Assembly: GCA_034401795.1 (NCBI GenBank)
Contig: CM067360.1
Span: 50,516,073-50,580,072 of the forward strand
DNA: 64,000 nucleotides
Origin: Chaetoderma sp. LZ-2023a
Lineage: Eukaryota > Mollusca > Caudofoveata > Chaetodermatida > Chaetodermatidae
Reading direction: 5' to 3'
Part shown: piece by piece, positions 17,003 to 30,300 of the stretch
Layout: every line of letters starts with the position of its first letter
How positions within the stretch are numbered: position 1 is the first letter of the stretch
Position numbers and translations under genes: made by a program
The notes under the pieces: generated by a model
Database searches by the model: none
Told to the model about the DNA's origin: nothing
Seen by the model: the letters and a program-made list of their open reading frames with translations, nothing else

Positions 17003-20000
17003 TAGCATTGGCCAAATCACGCAATGGGCATATGATAATGCAGACCATGATGTCAGGATGATAGATGGCCATAATCAGTTTCATGGTATGGGTACGATAG
17101 CAATGTCGGCTGTGAAAGGAGATCGAGCAAACTTTGACCAACATGTAAGACGTAAGGCAAGATTGTCTGTTTCGGAACTTATAACGGACAAAGGTATACC
17201 CATTGTTCAATACATAGGGTCAGCTGTATCAGGCCTTTCCTCTCTAAAGTTTAAATCCATTGAGGAAAATCTGTGACTGTATATAACACCATCAGTAGCT
17301 TATTCTGCTAATCTTATGTGGCAATCAGCTCTCCTCTTCAGCAAAGCAAATACACAAATACCGAACTTCTCTGGATTCATCCAACACTTCTTCAGATCAC
17401 TCGATGATGGCATCGACAAATGGCAAGTGCTTATTCTTCCTTTCATAGACCTTAATCCAAATGACGAGACATGTCTGTACTCTACACTTTTGTACATTCA
17501 AGAACAATCCTGTCGATTGATGCAACCCAGTGCTTGCATTACATTTGACCAGCCGCTCTGGCAAAAAGCAGTAGAAATTACTGAGTCAAAAGGTCTAAAC
17601 AGGATAGTTTGTCGACTTGGTGGGTTTCATCTTCTTATGAGCGCTTGTGGCAGTATCAGTAATGTGATGAAAGGGTCTGGTCTTGAGGAAGCCATGGGAC
17701 AAGTCTATGGGCCAAATACTATTTCCCATATTTTGACAGGTAAATCAATTGTCAGAGCTTTACGTGCACATTTTCTGGTCGAAAAGGCACTTATGACTAA
17801 GCTGATCTTGGGTATATTACCTGCAGAGTCTGAACATTCCAATTCAGAATCGTCCCAAAACACGAATAGATTAACCATGGATCAAGTAAGCAAACTAAAA
17901 GAATTGTTTGATCAAGTTACCGAAGATGGTGGTGTACCACTCAATGATATTCTTGATTCTGAAGAACTGTCAGGTTTAGATCAATGTATTGCTAAGCACA
18001 AAGAAAACATGGAAAATGAGTCACACACTGCCAAGTATTGGATTTTGTATCTATATTATATTAACATTGTCAAGACCTTTATGCAGTGTGAGAGAGTGTG
18101 CGATTGGGAAGGTCACCTCACAGCTGTTGGACAGCTGCTGAATCTTTTCGCTGCATCTGGTCATATTAATTATGCCAAAAGTGCTAGACTGTACCTCCAA
18201 ATAATGAGGGACCTCCCAAATCAACATCCGTGGTTGTACCAGAAATTTTCGGAAGGCTACCATGCAGTGCGCCGAAGTGAAAAATACTGGGCTGGTTTGT
18301 GGACTGATCTATGCATAGAGCAAATTCTAATGCGATCCATGAAAGCTCGAGGAAGTTTGACACATGGTCGTGGCATAACAGATAGTGTTAGACACCAATG
18401 GGTCTATAGCATGCATCATTGTGCAGCTATTCATGACGCGATAACAAACTGCCACCATGCTACAAGTGAACAGCACGCAGAACTAGGAAAATCTAGGTGC
18501 AGGCGAGATTCGACAGACATGGAGAAAATACTGGATTGGTTTGAACAGCACAACCCTTTCAATGATGAAGTTTCTGCATTAAGATCACTGGCAACTGGAC
18601 TAACAGCAACCGATGAGGATGGAATCACTTGTGACCAAGCTGAACAAATTGGTAGGGAGATTCAACAATCACTTGATGGTGTAGCATTTAGTAGTGCACA
18701 TATTAAGCGATCGGAGCAAGTTCGGACATTGGAATATCTTCTGTCAGGTATCAAAGACTGCCCTGTAGGTGGGGCTTAGAAAACACCTTCCGTATCCTCT
18801 GCGTGTCGTATGAGGCGACTAAAGGAGGTAAGGGTGAGGTAACCCTGACAGAAACCTCGACTGCTGAAGACGGAGGTTCCAGGCCGCACGGCGCACTCTA
18901 ATAAACCATGGATCCACGCACTTAACGCTTATGATCATGTCGATAGTCACTTACAGGACTGGCGGTATGATCAGCAAACGAAAAGAAGAAGAAGAAGGTA
19001 TCAAATTGGGTAAGAAATCAATTCAAATTGAGCCCAGTGTTTTATTCATGCATTGTACGGCATTGGCTAACCGGGAGTCTGAGGACCTTAAATCTTACTT
19101 CAAGTATGAGCTGTCAGCGTTACCTACATCACTCTTCAAAGATTATTTCATGCGAAAACCAGATACGGCAGAATTAGCTAGAGGGATTAAAAAAGATTTT
19201 ACCAGCCTAAGTAACCAAGCTAATGCTATTACCAAAGACAGTATGTCAGTTATAGATGGCAGATGGCTCCTGCATCGTATTAGATGGCAAAAGAATGCCA
19301 CATATCAAGAAGTGGTAGAACAGTATGAAACATATCTTAGAAATAAGTTTGGGATGTGTTGTGTTGTTGTTTTTGATGTGTACGAAGGGCCATCTACCAA
19401 GGATCACGAGCATTTGAGGAGGTCTGGAACACGATCTGCAGATATCACTCTCAATGAAAACTCCAAATGTCACAAGAATCAGCAGGCATTTCTCTCAAAC
19501 GTGAGAAATAAGACAGTTCTTAGAACTCCTTGCTTGCCTGCTACAAAACAAAGGACACATAATTAAGTGCAGTGATGGCGATGCAGACACTGATTGTATC
19601 AACTGCTCTAAACTTTTCGCAGAATGGCCAGCCAGTAATCCTTGTTGCTGAAGATACGGATATCTTCATTATGTTGATTCATCACTGGGAAACACAAATG
19701 GCTGACATATTCTTGATGAAAGAGAAAAAGGTTAGTGCGTCGAATAAAAGTGTTGAATTGTACAGCATTCGAGAAAGACACCAGGTAATGGATCCGGTTT
19801 TACGTAATAATATCCTGTTTATACATGCGTGGAGTGGTTGTGATACGACTTCATCTACCTTTGGACAAGGAAAAGCCCATCTAATGAAGACATTAGTTAA
19901 ATGTAATAGGTTGCAGCATCTATCCCATGCACTGATTGATGAGACAACCACTGATGATGTTGGTGCTGTAGGGGTGTCTATCTTCTGCAGACTTTACGGT

Positions 20001-20442
20001 GGTAAAGACCATGACACACTGACCTCCTTAAGACATACACGGTACCAAGCAATGGTTGCACGCTGTAATAAAATTGAGCCTGAAAGAGAGAGCAGCATAT
20101 TATCACAGCCTTCGAGTCCACATGCAAATGAAGCAATGGGCTGAACTGAAAAACAACTGTCTCAATCCTTGCAAGTGGGGCTGGAAGCTGGAGAAAGCTG
20201 GTATGCGACCGGTGATGACTGATTTAGGTGCTGCACCAGAAAGTATCTTAAAATTCATTCGTTCCAATCGTAAAGTCAGTAATAAAAAACAATGTGCAAC
20301 AAATCAATGCTCGTGCCACAAATCTGGGTTAAAAAGCATCGCAGCATGTGGAGGTTGTCATGGCAAGACCTGCTACAACAGGCCACACACTGACAGCTGT
20401 GAAGCTGAAGATGACGATGTTGAAGAATGGGTTACAAATTAA
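17003..20442 (+). pseudogene. Broken multi-copy 'GCDTTS' protein gene of unknown function
   Basis: I recognise this as a large uncharacterised protein type that recurs in many copies in invertebrate genomes. Its function is not known to me. Visible landmarks are MIDGHNQFHGMG near the start, EDTDIFIMLIHH and HAWSGCDTTSSTFGQGK in the middle, and a Cys-rich C-terminus (C-x4-C-x-CH-x2-GLK, then C-x2-C). The acidic EDTD and GCDTT positions recall PIN/FEN-type nucleases, but that is inference. The 5' end is lost in the gap. TGA at 17274 interrupts the frame, a SINE splits it at 18756-18995, a break follows near 19565, and a final frame change lies near 20060-20140. It is probably mobile-element-related rather than a host gene. 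Confidence 0.65.
18756..18995 (+). mobile_element. tRNA-like SINE with (GAA)n tail, full insertion
   Basis: The 240-bp insert is flanked by a perfect 10-bp target duplication, AGGTATCAAA (18746-18755 and 18996-19005). It carries a pol III B-box-like GGTTCCAGGCC (18875-18885) and ends in AAAAGAAGAAGAAGA. Removing the insert plus one duplicate restores the reading frame of the gene it interrupts. Confidence 0.9.
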
Positions 20443-20927
20443 AGCATAGAGATAATAGACAGCTCTTTAATGATTGGTACGAGAGATACATTTTAGTTTA
20501 GTATGTTATATTTATTTGCGTTCATTTATTAAATTGCCTGGAGCATGTCTTGTATTATGGGGAATTCTGATTTACTCAACGTACCAGCAGCCATATTGGA
20601 TTTTGCTATATCGATTACTTGGTTGAAAGTCAGTTAGAATATTTTATTTCTAACATCCAGAGCAAATTCCAGCAATGTAACCATAAAATATCCTGAGAAA
20701 TCTTAATTTGGTTTCGGCTAGTGTGTGATTACAATATGGAAAAAAATTCAGTTTGGCATAAAAAATTTTCCCCAAAGGTTATCAGCTGCGACTTTTTGTC
20801 TGTAATACTATGGTCATATGTGAACAAAAATTCGAAGGATTCAATAACATTGGAATTTTTTCCCGAGGTTTGACCAAATCCACTAGCCTAGAGCAACAAT
20901 TTAAATTCTCTTGAAAGATCTTGATCC
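20443..20927. other. Non-coding stretch, nothing recognised
   Basis: AT-rich DNA between the broken gene and a MITE, with no supported exon. Confidence 0.5.
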
Positions 20928-21136
20928 TTAACCCTTACAACTCTAGGGTCAATATTTTAACTTTTCAAATTAAATTAAAAGGCGAACTGGTGTTCAGTTT
21001 TCAACAAATTTGGTGGGAGATGGTGCTGTCGTAGATAACAACATCTTCCAGCAAAATTGTTGAAAAATGTACACCAGGTTCTTTGATACAGACATAGTAA
21101 AAGATAGAATATTGACATCAGTGTGCTACGGGTTAA
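20928..21136. mobile_element. MITE-B hairpin element
   Basis: TTAA-flanked element whose arms begin CCCTTAC and end GGG|TTAA. It shares the CAACAAATTTGGTGG and GTAGATAACAACATC-type core with the copies at 31040, 31551 and 38641, in opposite orientation. Confidence 0.75.
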
Positions 21137-21227
21137 ATGGTGAGTTGATATAACTAGCATTTTGAGCACTTTGAGATGCAGTTGATACACAAAGGGTGAA
21201 TGTATTATATTGATTGTATTTTCACAG

Positions 21228-21302
21228 CTTATGGAATACAGGCCTTACTGGAGAGGAGATCACTACTCTAGCATCGATGCTACAGCTCTGTGCAAGCATG
21301 AA
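21228..21302 (+). CDS. LRRC71: LRRC71-like exon a
   Basis: TTTTCACAG|C to AA|GTGAGT. It reads LWNTGLTGEEITTLASMLQ and ends in phase with exon b. DIRS copy B2 begins 45 bp downstream. Confidence 0.8.
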
Positions 21303-24300
21303 GTGAGTGAATTCTTTCTATATAAAGGCATGAATGAATGAAACCTTTTCACTTCAAGAGTATACTTACCTCCCTAATACTCTTCGATATTGCTAAATAT
21401 CGGCTTTCACTCAATAAAACCTCAGATTAAAACGTTAGGTGCCCCTACTGGGCAGGTAGTCAGATGACAGTCTGGCGGATGCTAGCCCCACCACCGCGCA
21501 TGCACCGACTAGTACTTCCTCTTTGCTAATTTATTGGCTTAGAGTCTCATGCAACTTTTTTGCTCAAAGTTTTCTGACTGTTTTTTCTTAATAAGAAACA
21601 ATCTTTCAAGGATTAGTTACCAGTGAATGATGTCTGAACGTGCAATATCTCCGGAGGAGGGCCCAGGACCTTTTCATCAGGTGACTTCTATTATATTTTA
21701 GCGAGTTTATCCCGTTGTAATGTGTTTCCGGGACTTGCATTTATTGTGATAAGCGCCTAAAATAACTGGTTTATTTCTATGGTGCTATGAAATGCTAATC
21801 TCTCTTTGTGTTTATGTCCACAGGTATCTATCTATGATTGATCAGGACAGCACATCATCAGAGAGTTTGTTTTTCTCTCCACCAAGGTTCCATTTCCTAC
21901 TAACTTTGTTAGGTTATCTAACCAAAAAATTATGCCCAGTGAGTTGGAGGCCTCGGATGTAGGTCTTCTCACTTTGCACTCTTGGTCCACTTCCTTCCCT
22001 TTATAAGGTGGAGAGAATTAAGAAGTCATAATGTTGGTGGAACTTCCAGCGCATCAGATCGGATGGTTTGTCTATGCTAAAGACTCAGGTATTCTAGTTA
22101 TGATATGAGGCACTTCAATTATATTTGAAAATATTTATGAAATCTGCTGCCATTTTATCATTGTTTATCTGATGTTTGTATAGTCTGTATACACTATCCT
22201 TTCTAGTTAGGATGTTCTGGATATGAATACAATTCGGCCTTACACCTAGATGTTTGTTTCGGATTGATTTAACTTCTTTTTTTAAAGTTATGACATCATA
22301 ATCAGCCTTGCACCTTACTATCTTTTATAAAGTTTTGTCCAACGCTGATTTATTAATATTAGCGTGGGTCTTTATGGCCCCTTCCTCCTTGTTTATTTGG
22401 TTTTGAGTTTCTAATTCAATAACTGTAATACTCATTGTCTTCGTCCTCTGGCTTGTTTTAGAGGCCTGGTTGTCCGTCATGTGGAAGGTTTATCGTGGAT
22501 AGATTCGCCCCCATTTATGCTCCCAGTGCAGCTCTTGTGGTCCATTACTTAAATGATGCGAGATCAGTAAAAAGTGGGGGTGGGGAACTAATGGCTGAAT
22601 TTCTATCTTTGCAGACCAGGGAGACGGCTCCAGAGGAGGAGAGGAAAGTTAAGAAAGAGGCTTCTGGTAAGAAGGGTAAGAGGAAGGCCTCGTCCACTAT
22701 GGATATGGAGGCCTTCCGTATTGAGATGATGGGAGAGATGAAGAGGACAATTAAGGATTTAGTCCCAGAGTTGCTTCGTGGCATGCTTCCTGGTCCAAAT
22801 CTTTCGTTGTCCTCTTCATCTGCTCTGGAGCAGATAATCCCCGCCTTTGAATCGGTACTACCTAGGGACCTTCCAGTTTTCATCCTTGATTCAGAGGTGG
22901 CCCTAATAGAGGGCGATATCCACTATGAGAACACTGGCAGCAGGCTAGCCGCGCCGGTTGTTCGTGGACAGGTGTCGCTGGAACCTGGTGCCTGCTTATC
23001 AGGCCAGGATTATCCGCACCCTGCATGTACCAGTTCCTCCTATGGTACCTTTCCTGGCCAGTCCCGGTTAGCATTCTTTGCTGACCTGGAGTCTAATCTT
23101 TCTGGCCAGGAAGAAGAGGATTATCTGCTGGGTTCTCCTTGCGGGGAATACGGGCGACATTGTCCATGGGACTACTCACGCAGGAGTAGCGTTCACGGCG
23201 CAGAAGGTGGCCCGGGCTGGATCTGATGGCCAGTTTTACCGCATACCTCGGCTTGCCGATGGTGTAGCAGGTGCTCGCCATGCAATACCACGGTGCCTGC
23301 TCCTGGTCAAGCCAGTCAGTTTAGCATGCCTGTTCTTTCAGGCCTGCATGCTTTCTCTGGCTTGCCAGGCATATCAGTTCCTCCAGCCACACACATGCCT
23401 GCGATTGCTCAGGAGGATGACGAAGGCCCTCGTCTTGTAGAGCATTCGCAGGTAGCCACAGAGGAGGACTGGTCTGACGCTTGTCAGTGGCTAATCAGCG
23501 TCAGGCCAGGTCTTGCTGTGGATCAGTCGGGCAGTCAACGGGACCAGCGCCCGTGGCTGGCAGGTAAACCGACTGTTGCCGCTATGCCATCTCTGCCGTT
23601 AGCTGATCATATTGTTGATATGTTCACTGCGGCGGAGACGTCCATTAAGGCGCATGGACGTTTAGCGAAGGCTCCTCGCGAGGTCGCAAAGCGATGCCGT
23701 ATTATTGCTGATCAATAGCTATATGGTGTAGTGCCTAAGCCAAGCGCGGATGATCGCGCTGCGCTGGGCGAAGATACGCGGCCAGGTTCCCAGTCTGACA
23801 CGGGAGCGCTGTGTTCGAATGCTTTGCGTTCGGCTAACACCACATTGTACGATGCAGAAGAGAGTTCAAGGGTGTCTATCTCGGCGCTTTCGCACATCTC
23901 ACAGCTGTTACAGGGGGTAGTAATGGCATCCGCTTTGCGCCAGCCTAGTCCGGTGACTGTCCAGAGAGCCATCCAAGATGGAATTAACTTGGCTTTGTTG
24001 TAACTTGGTTTAACCCGGTCTGTAACCAGGAGTGTCCGGGCGAGGCACATGTTTGCTCTTGACAACTTGTGCCCGTCCCAGGATTTGTATAATAGGCTGC
24101 TGCGTACGCCTATGACAGGTCCTGGTCTCTTTGGAGGTTAGGGATGTAAGCATCTCCAGGAGACGGTTACCCTGGTTAATAACCAGAGGGCATTGCGTGA
24201 GCAATTTGAAGAGCTCCGCAGAGAGCGCGTTCGCGCAGCTCCCCCTGCGTATCATCCCCTGCAGGCTCGAGGTGGCGGGGTGGGCGCTGGCTCCTCTGGC

Positions 24301-27300
24301 GCAGCCAGCCAGGCAGCTGCCCGCGCACCGAGGTGCGGGCGGTGGGGCCGTGCTGCGCGAGGATCTGGTCGTGGTAATCGTACCTGATGGGGTGATTACC
24401 ACAGTAATAGCTACCGCAGTGCATCTGCACCAGGAGACAGTGCCACTCTTGCGCTCCTTATGTCCACCTCTCTCCCTAGGTGGACCAGTGGGAGGCCGAT
24501 TGGCCAACCACATGCAAGAGTGGGAACGGTTGACTCAGGACCATTTAGTCTTGCGATGGCTTTCAGTCGGGTATCATCCCGACTGGATAACAGCTCAGCC
24601 ATCACGACTGTCTCTGGTGCCAGTTTGGACTCAAATTCGAAGAGATCCAGATCAGCGGCTGTGTATAGAGGAGGAAATAAATTCCCTCATACTCAAAGGA
24701 GCAATTCAACCGGCACAAAATTGCCCGGGCTTCTATTCAACCGTCTTCCTGGTAACGAAAAGCACTGGAGGGTGGAGACCAATTCTCAACCTCAAGCCAT
24801 TGAACAAGTTCATAGACACACCCAGTTTCAAGATGGAGACTGTGAAGTCAGTGTTGGCAGGGTTGGAGAAGGGAATGTTGACAGCTTCAATAGATTTGAA
24901 GGATGCTTATTTCCACATTCCGTCGCTTCCTGAGATTCGCATTCCAGGGCAGACAGTGGGAATTCAGGGTATTACCCTTCAGAATTTCTATGGCTCCTCG
25001 GGTCTTCACCAGGTTGGTTCTTGCGATAACAGCATACCTCCGCAGGAGAAGCATAGCAGTCCACACATACATAGACGACTGGCTGTTAAAAGCACACAAC
25101 CAGAAAAGTTTATCAGCAAATCTGGAGATAGTTTTGAGAACTCTCACAGACTTAGGCTGGATAATCAATTTTCAAAAATCAGAGCTGACTCCATCCCAGA
25201 AGTTTGTTTACCTGGGAATGTTCTTCGATCTGGAGATAGGATATGTTTATCCTACTCAGGAGAAGGTACAGATACTCATCTCAGTAATACAGTCAGTGTG
25301 CAACAGTTGTCATGTCCTGGCACGGGTTTACCTGAGAATGCTGAGGTTGATGGTTTCTCTGGAACCAGTCATTCCTCAGGCGGCCTTATGCAGGAGGCCG
25401 ATCCAGTTATTTCTCATGACGCGGTGGACCCAGAGTACAGGTTCACTGGACTCAAACGGGTCAGTGCTGGAGCCTCTACCTCGATAACCCAGCCAGTCAT
25501 TCCAGTGATCAATTTTGAAAAATAGTCATCTTTTGGTCTGCAAATGGACATTTTCTATGAGAAAATTTATATTTTCTTGAACAAATTCGAGAGTTACAGG
25601 GTTAAACATGATAAATGTTAAAACCTGATGACAATAAGTAAAATGATAAATATAATGCACAAGTTAAATCATTCATATTAGAACACAAATTACCGTATTT
25701 ATTCTAATTTTCCCAACCTCCCAGTTATACCGCCCCCATGTTTTTGAGAATGGTGAAAAACAAAAGCAAATTACCAAAAGTAAGAAATAATAAATCTTCC
25801 GCTGTCATTTAGTCTTCAAAGAAGAAAAACATCCAGAAAAAATAAAACATGCAGCAACATTTTGGTAATTTTCATGAATACATGTGCGAAAAGATCTTTT
25901 TTCATCAGCTTATCCTGTCATTCAATGACAGAGCGTCTAACGCTGTTGTTGAATTGGCATTAAGACACGGCTATAAATTTTCTAATGTATCGCTGAATGC
26001 ATCACAAATGCACCTCCAGTCAATTCGACCAATGCCTAAATTGTTTCTGATCAGTATCTTGCCGTTCAGTGATAGAGCGGCTAACGTGAATTATGCGCAG
26101 AGATATGGCTATGGCATATTTTCTGATGTATCAGTGAGCGCATCACAAACCCGCCTCCATCCAATTTAACAACGGATAAATCGTTTCTTCCTAACTTCGC
26201 TAAATGTCACCTTTATGTCCTAAATAAAGCCTCTGAAAAAATCTAATGTGAATATTTGAGCAAATTTAGCAGAAATTGCATGGAATAATATAATTATATA
26301 CTGATTCAAGGTGACTGAGAAAACCGTTCTAATTTTGTGGTATTTATTTCAAACTTTCGATTCTAATTAACCCACCCCCTTTGGTGACCGCTACCTGCCC
26401 GGCGCTATAATTAGAATCAATATGGTAGAATGACAATATCTCAGGTAAGTGTACTTTAATATCCTGTCAAACCTGTCTGAAGAGGGAATACATGTACCTA
26501 TGACCGAGTGAGATGCATTTTATAAACAGGCTTATACTCGTATATACATATGAGCTGATTATTGTTAATCAACTCAGAGTTACGTGTCAGTTATATATAC
26601 ACAGTGATGTCCCTCCAGGAATGTTTGACTACATTATAATGATTAATGATCGCATTAACTGTCTCACTGCTACAAGCCACCAGACAATAATTTCAATGGG
26701 CCATAACACTAGATCTGTTGAATATTTTGAAAACTATTTGACTTAAAGTTGTTGGTGGCTTAGCCACCAACAACTTTCAGTCAAATTGTTTTCAAAATAT
26801 TCAACATATGTCCAGAGTTAAACCCCATGGAAAATGTAGTCTGGAGAAATTTAGCAGGCAGACAGTTAATGATATTGCTCAGAGGCAAATCAAATACCTG
26901 AGTACCCAAATATTAATTACCATTACGACTAGAAGTAGTTTTCTATGTCAAAGTTGTATATCCATAATCTATATCCACAATTTAAATTTCTCAGCCGTCG
27001 TTCAGAGATAATAGCGATTATACCCCCTATATAGATATATGGCAGTCATATATCATTTGCTTTGTTCATTCATCTGTTCATTTGTCCATCTGATGGAATA
27101 ACTCTAAGTCTAATGGAGTGACCTTCACTAAACTTGGGTTGGTGGTTGGTTCTTGGGTTCTGAAGAAGTCTATTGATCTTGGGGTCAAACAGTCAAAGGT
27201 CCCAATTACGACCAAATTAATGAAATTATATTGTGTTTCCGGATGATAATGCCAATCATGGGTGGATGGGTGTCCTTGGTGCTCTAAAGAATCCTATCGA

Positions 27301-30300
27301 TTTTGGGGTCAAACGGTCGAAGCTGAAGGTCACAGTGGGGATAACATATGAAGCATAACAATGACAGATATCAAAGATGCTATAATATCTATAACCCAGC
27401 ACTAAGTAGAGGGTATAAATTGCTAAATGTATGGACATGATGGTTTATCTTATCATTGGGATATAAATCATATTATGAGATTTGGCTTTCATTCAATATT
27501 AAGTCGCTGTTAATTAGTAATTATCCCTTAATGACTCAATTCTTCAGCATATGTAGCCCTGATTAGATATTAACACACCATAATTAGTATGAGGCCAGAT
27601 ACTAGCAGTAGAGACTAGAGACTTGATATATGTACATCCCTACGCAATTATAATTTCCCAGGAAAAATGTTACTGAATAAAAAAACGTGAGGGCTTAACA
27701 ACATCTTTTCAGTTGCTATACCACTATAATGATGTGAGGTGGGGATGGTGGTGGCTGAGATAAGATTTTTCTGATCGAGTGATAATTTGATGTTAACACA
27801 AAGGACTGCTGCAGAACATTGCCAGAATTGAAAACGAGGCTCCCTATGAAGAATAGTCATAGTTATAATTAATTGAACATTCGTGCGATATATGACTTAA
27901 CTTATACTATAAGCTTCAAATAATAGTAACAGAACTATGAAAAATGGCTTTTCAGCGTGATAACTTCACTGCTACAGTAAAAATAACTAGCATAGAAATT
28001 GAGTTTAACCCTTTCATCGCTGAATTCACCATATCTCAATTTCAAGACAATAATACAGAAAACCTGTTAAATATTTTGAAATTAATATGAGTAGGCAACA
28101 ATGGCTCCCAGTTATATTAACTTCAAAATATTCAACAGAATATACCATGAAACGAAAAGAAATAATTTTTTCCATAATTCAGAGACCAAATTTTTGAGAG
28201 ATGGTGGAAAGTTGTAGCAGAGAAATTGTGTATGGAAAGAGTTCTTTTAAACATGTCGTAGTTAGGGTACACAGCATTTATTTTCCTATTTAAAAAAAAT
28301 TGTCTGAATAAAAGTGAAGATAGTTAGGTTGGAAATGTTCTTTCACAGTTATATGACAGCTAATGTGTCAGTCATTCAATTGTATCTGTCAGATAGTCAC
28401 TCATGTAGCAGCAATGACTTTCAGCCAAAAATGCTAAAACAAGGTTTCATCTGTTAGACCATGCATCTGTCAGTGATCCCTGTCACGTCACAGACATTCT
28501 CGTACATGAACATAAGAGCATTGAAATCAGTCTGTCCATCCATCGTGTATCCATGACCAGTCAGTATATGCATGCACGCACACATGCACACAGTCGCACG
28601 AATGCATGCACACACGCGCACGCACGCACGCACGCATGCACACGCACACACACACACTTGATGCTGCAATGATGGTGGTGGGGGTAGTGATGATGATGGT
28701 GATGATAGTGCTTATGATGGTGGTGGTGGCGGTGATGGTGGTGATGATGAGGAGGATGATGATGATGACAACGGCGGCAGTGGTGATGATGAGGATGGTG
28801 ATGAGGATGGTGATGGTTATGAAGGTGGTGATGATGATGGTGGTGGTGATGAGGATGGTGATTATAATGGTGGTGATGATGACGATGAGGGTGGTGATGA
28901 TGATGATGGCGGTGATGATGGTGATGATGATGGTTGTGAAGATGACGATGATGGTGAGGATGGGGATGATGAGGATGAGGAGGATGAGGATGGTGATGGT
29001 GGTCGTGATGATCATGAGGATGATGGCGGTGATGATGACGGTGATGATGATGAGGATGGCGATGATGATGGTAGTGATGATTATGGTGCTTTATCAATTA
29101 TTTGCAGGAATCTCAATCTTGATGGTAATCATGTTGTAGAGGAAAATTTTTATCAACTCATCGCAGAAGACAGTCCGTGAGTAGAATAAATTATTTAGTC
29201 ATTGATTGATGAAATTCTGCTATGTTAATCTTAAAGCAACGACACAAAGATCATTTTTGAAAGAAAATTTAATTTGACCCCTTGATTACTAAAATCATAG
29301 TATTTAACTTTTAGGACACATACAGGATGCTGAAACTATTACATTTGATTAGAAGCTTTCTGTCAAATTAGTTTTGATATATTTAACAGAATGTATCTTA
29401 CATCATAAAGATCTTATAACACATCTTTATACCATTTATAATTTCATCAGTTTATATATGAGCACCAAACCTTCTATATGGTTGCATTTTAAGCGTCGGT
29501 CTGCATCTTATTAACCATTGACCCTTGAAATCACAGTGTCTCAATGGACCTTTCCAATTTATCTATCCATCATCTGATATATGATGTCATAATTAACTAA
29601 GTGACAAGTAGGATGACGTTATAATTAATTATGGCATGAATGACTTGATTTAGTCCGTCTTTAACGCTTAATAGACTGACACGTTGTACGAATTGTCTTT
29701 ACCATTTAATAAACATTGGATATTTTGCGACTAAACTGACTAGTTGCTGTTGCTGCCAACAGCACCCAGTAAAATTAGTTTCAAAATATTTAACAGATTA
29801 CCTGTATATTTATTTGGAAATTGATAGTCGGGGAATTCAGGGATCGATCGATCCCAACATGAGCGAGGTGTGGGTGGAGCTTAGCTAGAGATCGGCGGGG
29901 CATAACTAAAACTGAAACGGTTACATTGCAAGACAACTATACAGCAAAAATGTGAGTAGGGCTGTTCGGTATTGATATTTTGTGTTCGGTACCGATAATG
30001 GTATTTTTGGTCCCAATTACCTCGGTACCGGTACGGTATCGGTATCGCATTGATACTTCTGCAAACTCTTTTGTGGTTACGTTGCAAGCGCTTTTTCAAA
30101 TTTATTGTATTGTCATGATTCGCCAATATAATCCGTTTTTACTATCAATTCGCTTGAAATAACATCCACACACTAGCCATTTTGATACGTATATAATAAG
30201 TGTAAGACAGTGCAACATTATGATGGGTAGCCCTCTTGTGATGCGAAATAATGAGGATTGCGTGTGCAAATTTGATGGAATTCTCTCTTTTGTGCAATTT

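Larger units (their letters stand above)
21347..25477 (+). mobile_element. DIRS-type element B2, 3' truncated, in LRRC71 intron
   Basis: The left ITR starts TTTCACTTCAAGAG at 21347, followed by exon 1, intron, gag and RT. The element stops near 25477, inside the region between RT and RNase H, where it abuts half of a MITE-A. RNase H, recombinase, ICR and right ITR are missing. It is more diverged than B1, B3 and B5. Confidence 0.88.

Noticed and set aside
16271..17276. ORFs rich in X across 16503-17002, and similarly across 49525-50024
   Set aside because: They run through N gaps and have no sequence support.
28527..29139. Long His-, Ile- or Met-rich ORFs on both strands
   Set aside because: They are translations of a GAT/GGT microsatellite.
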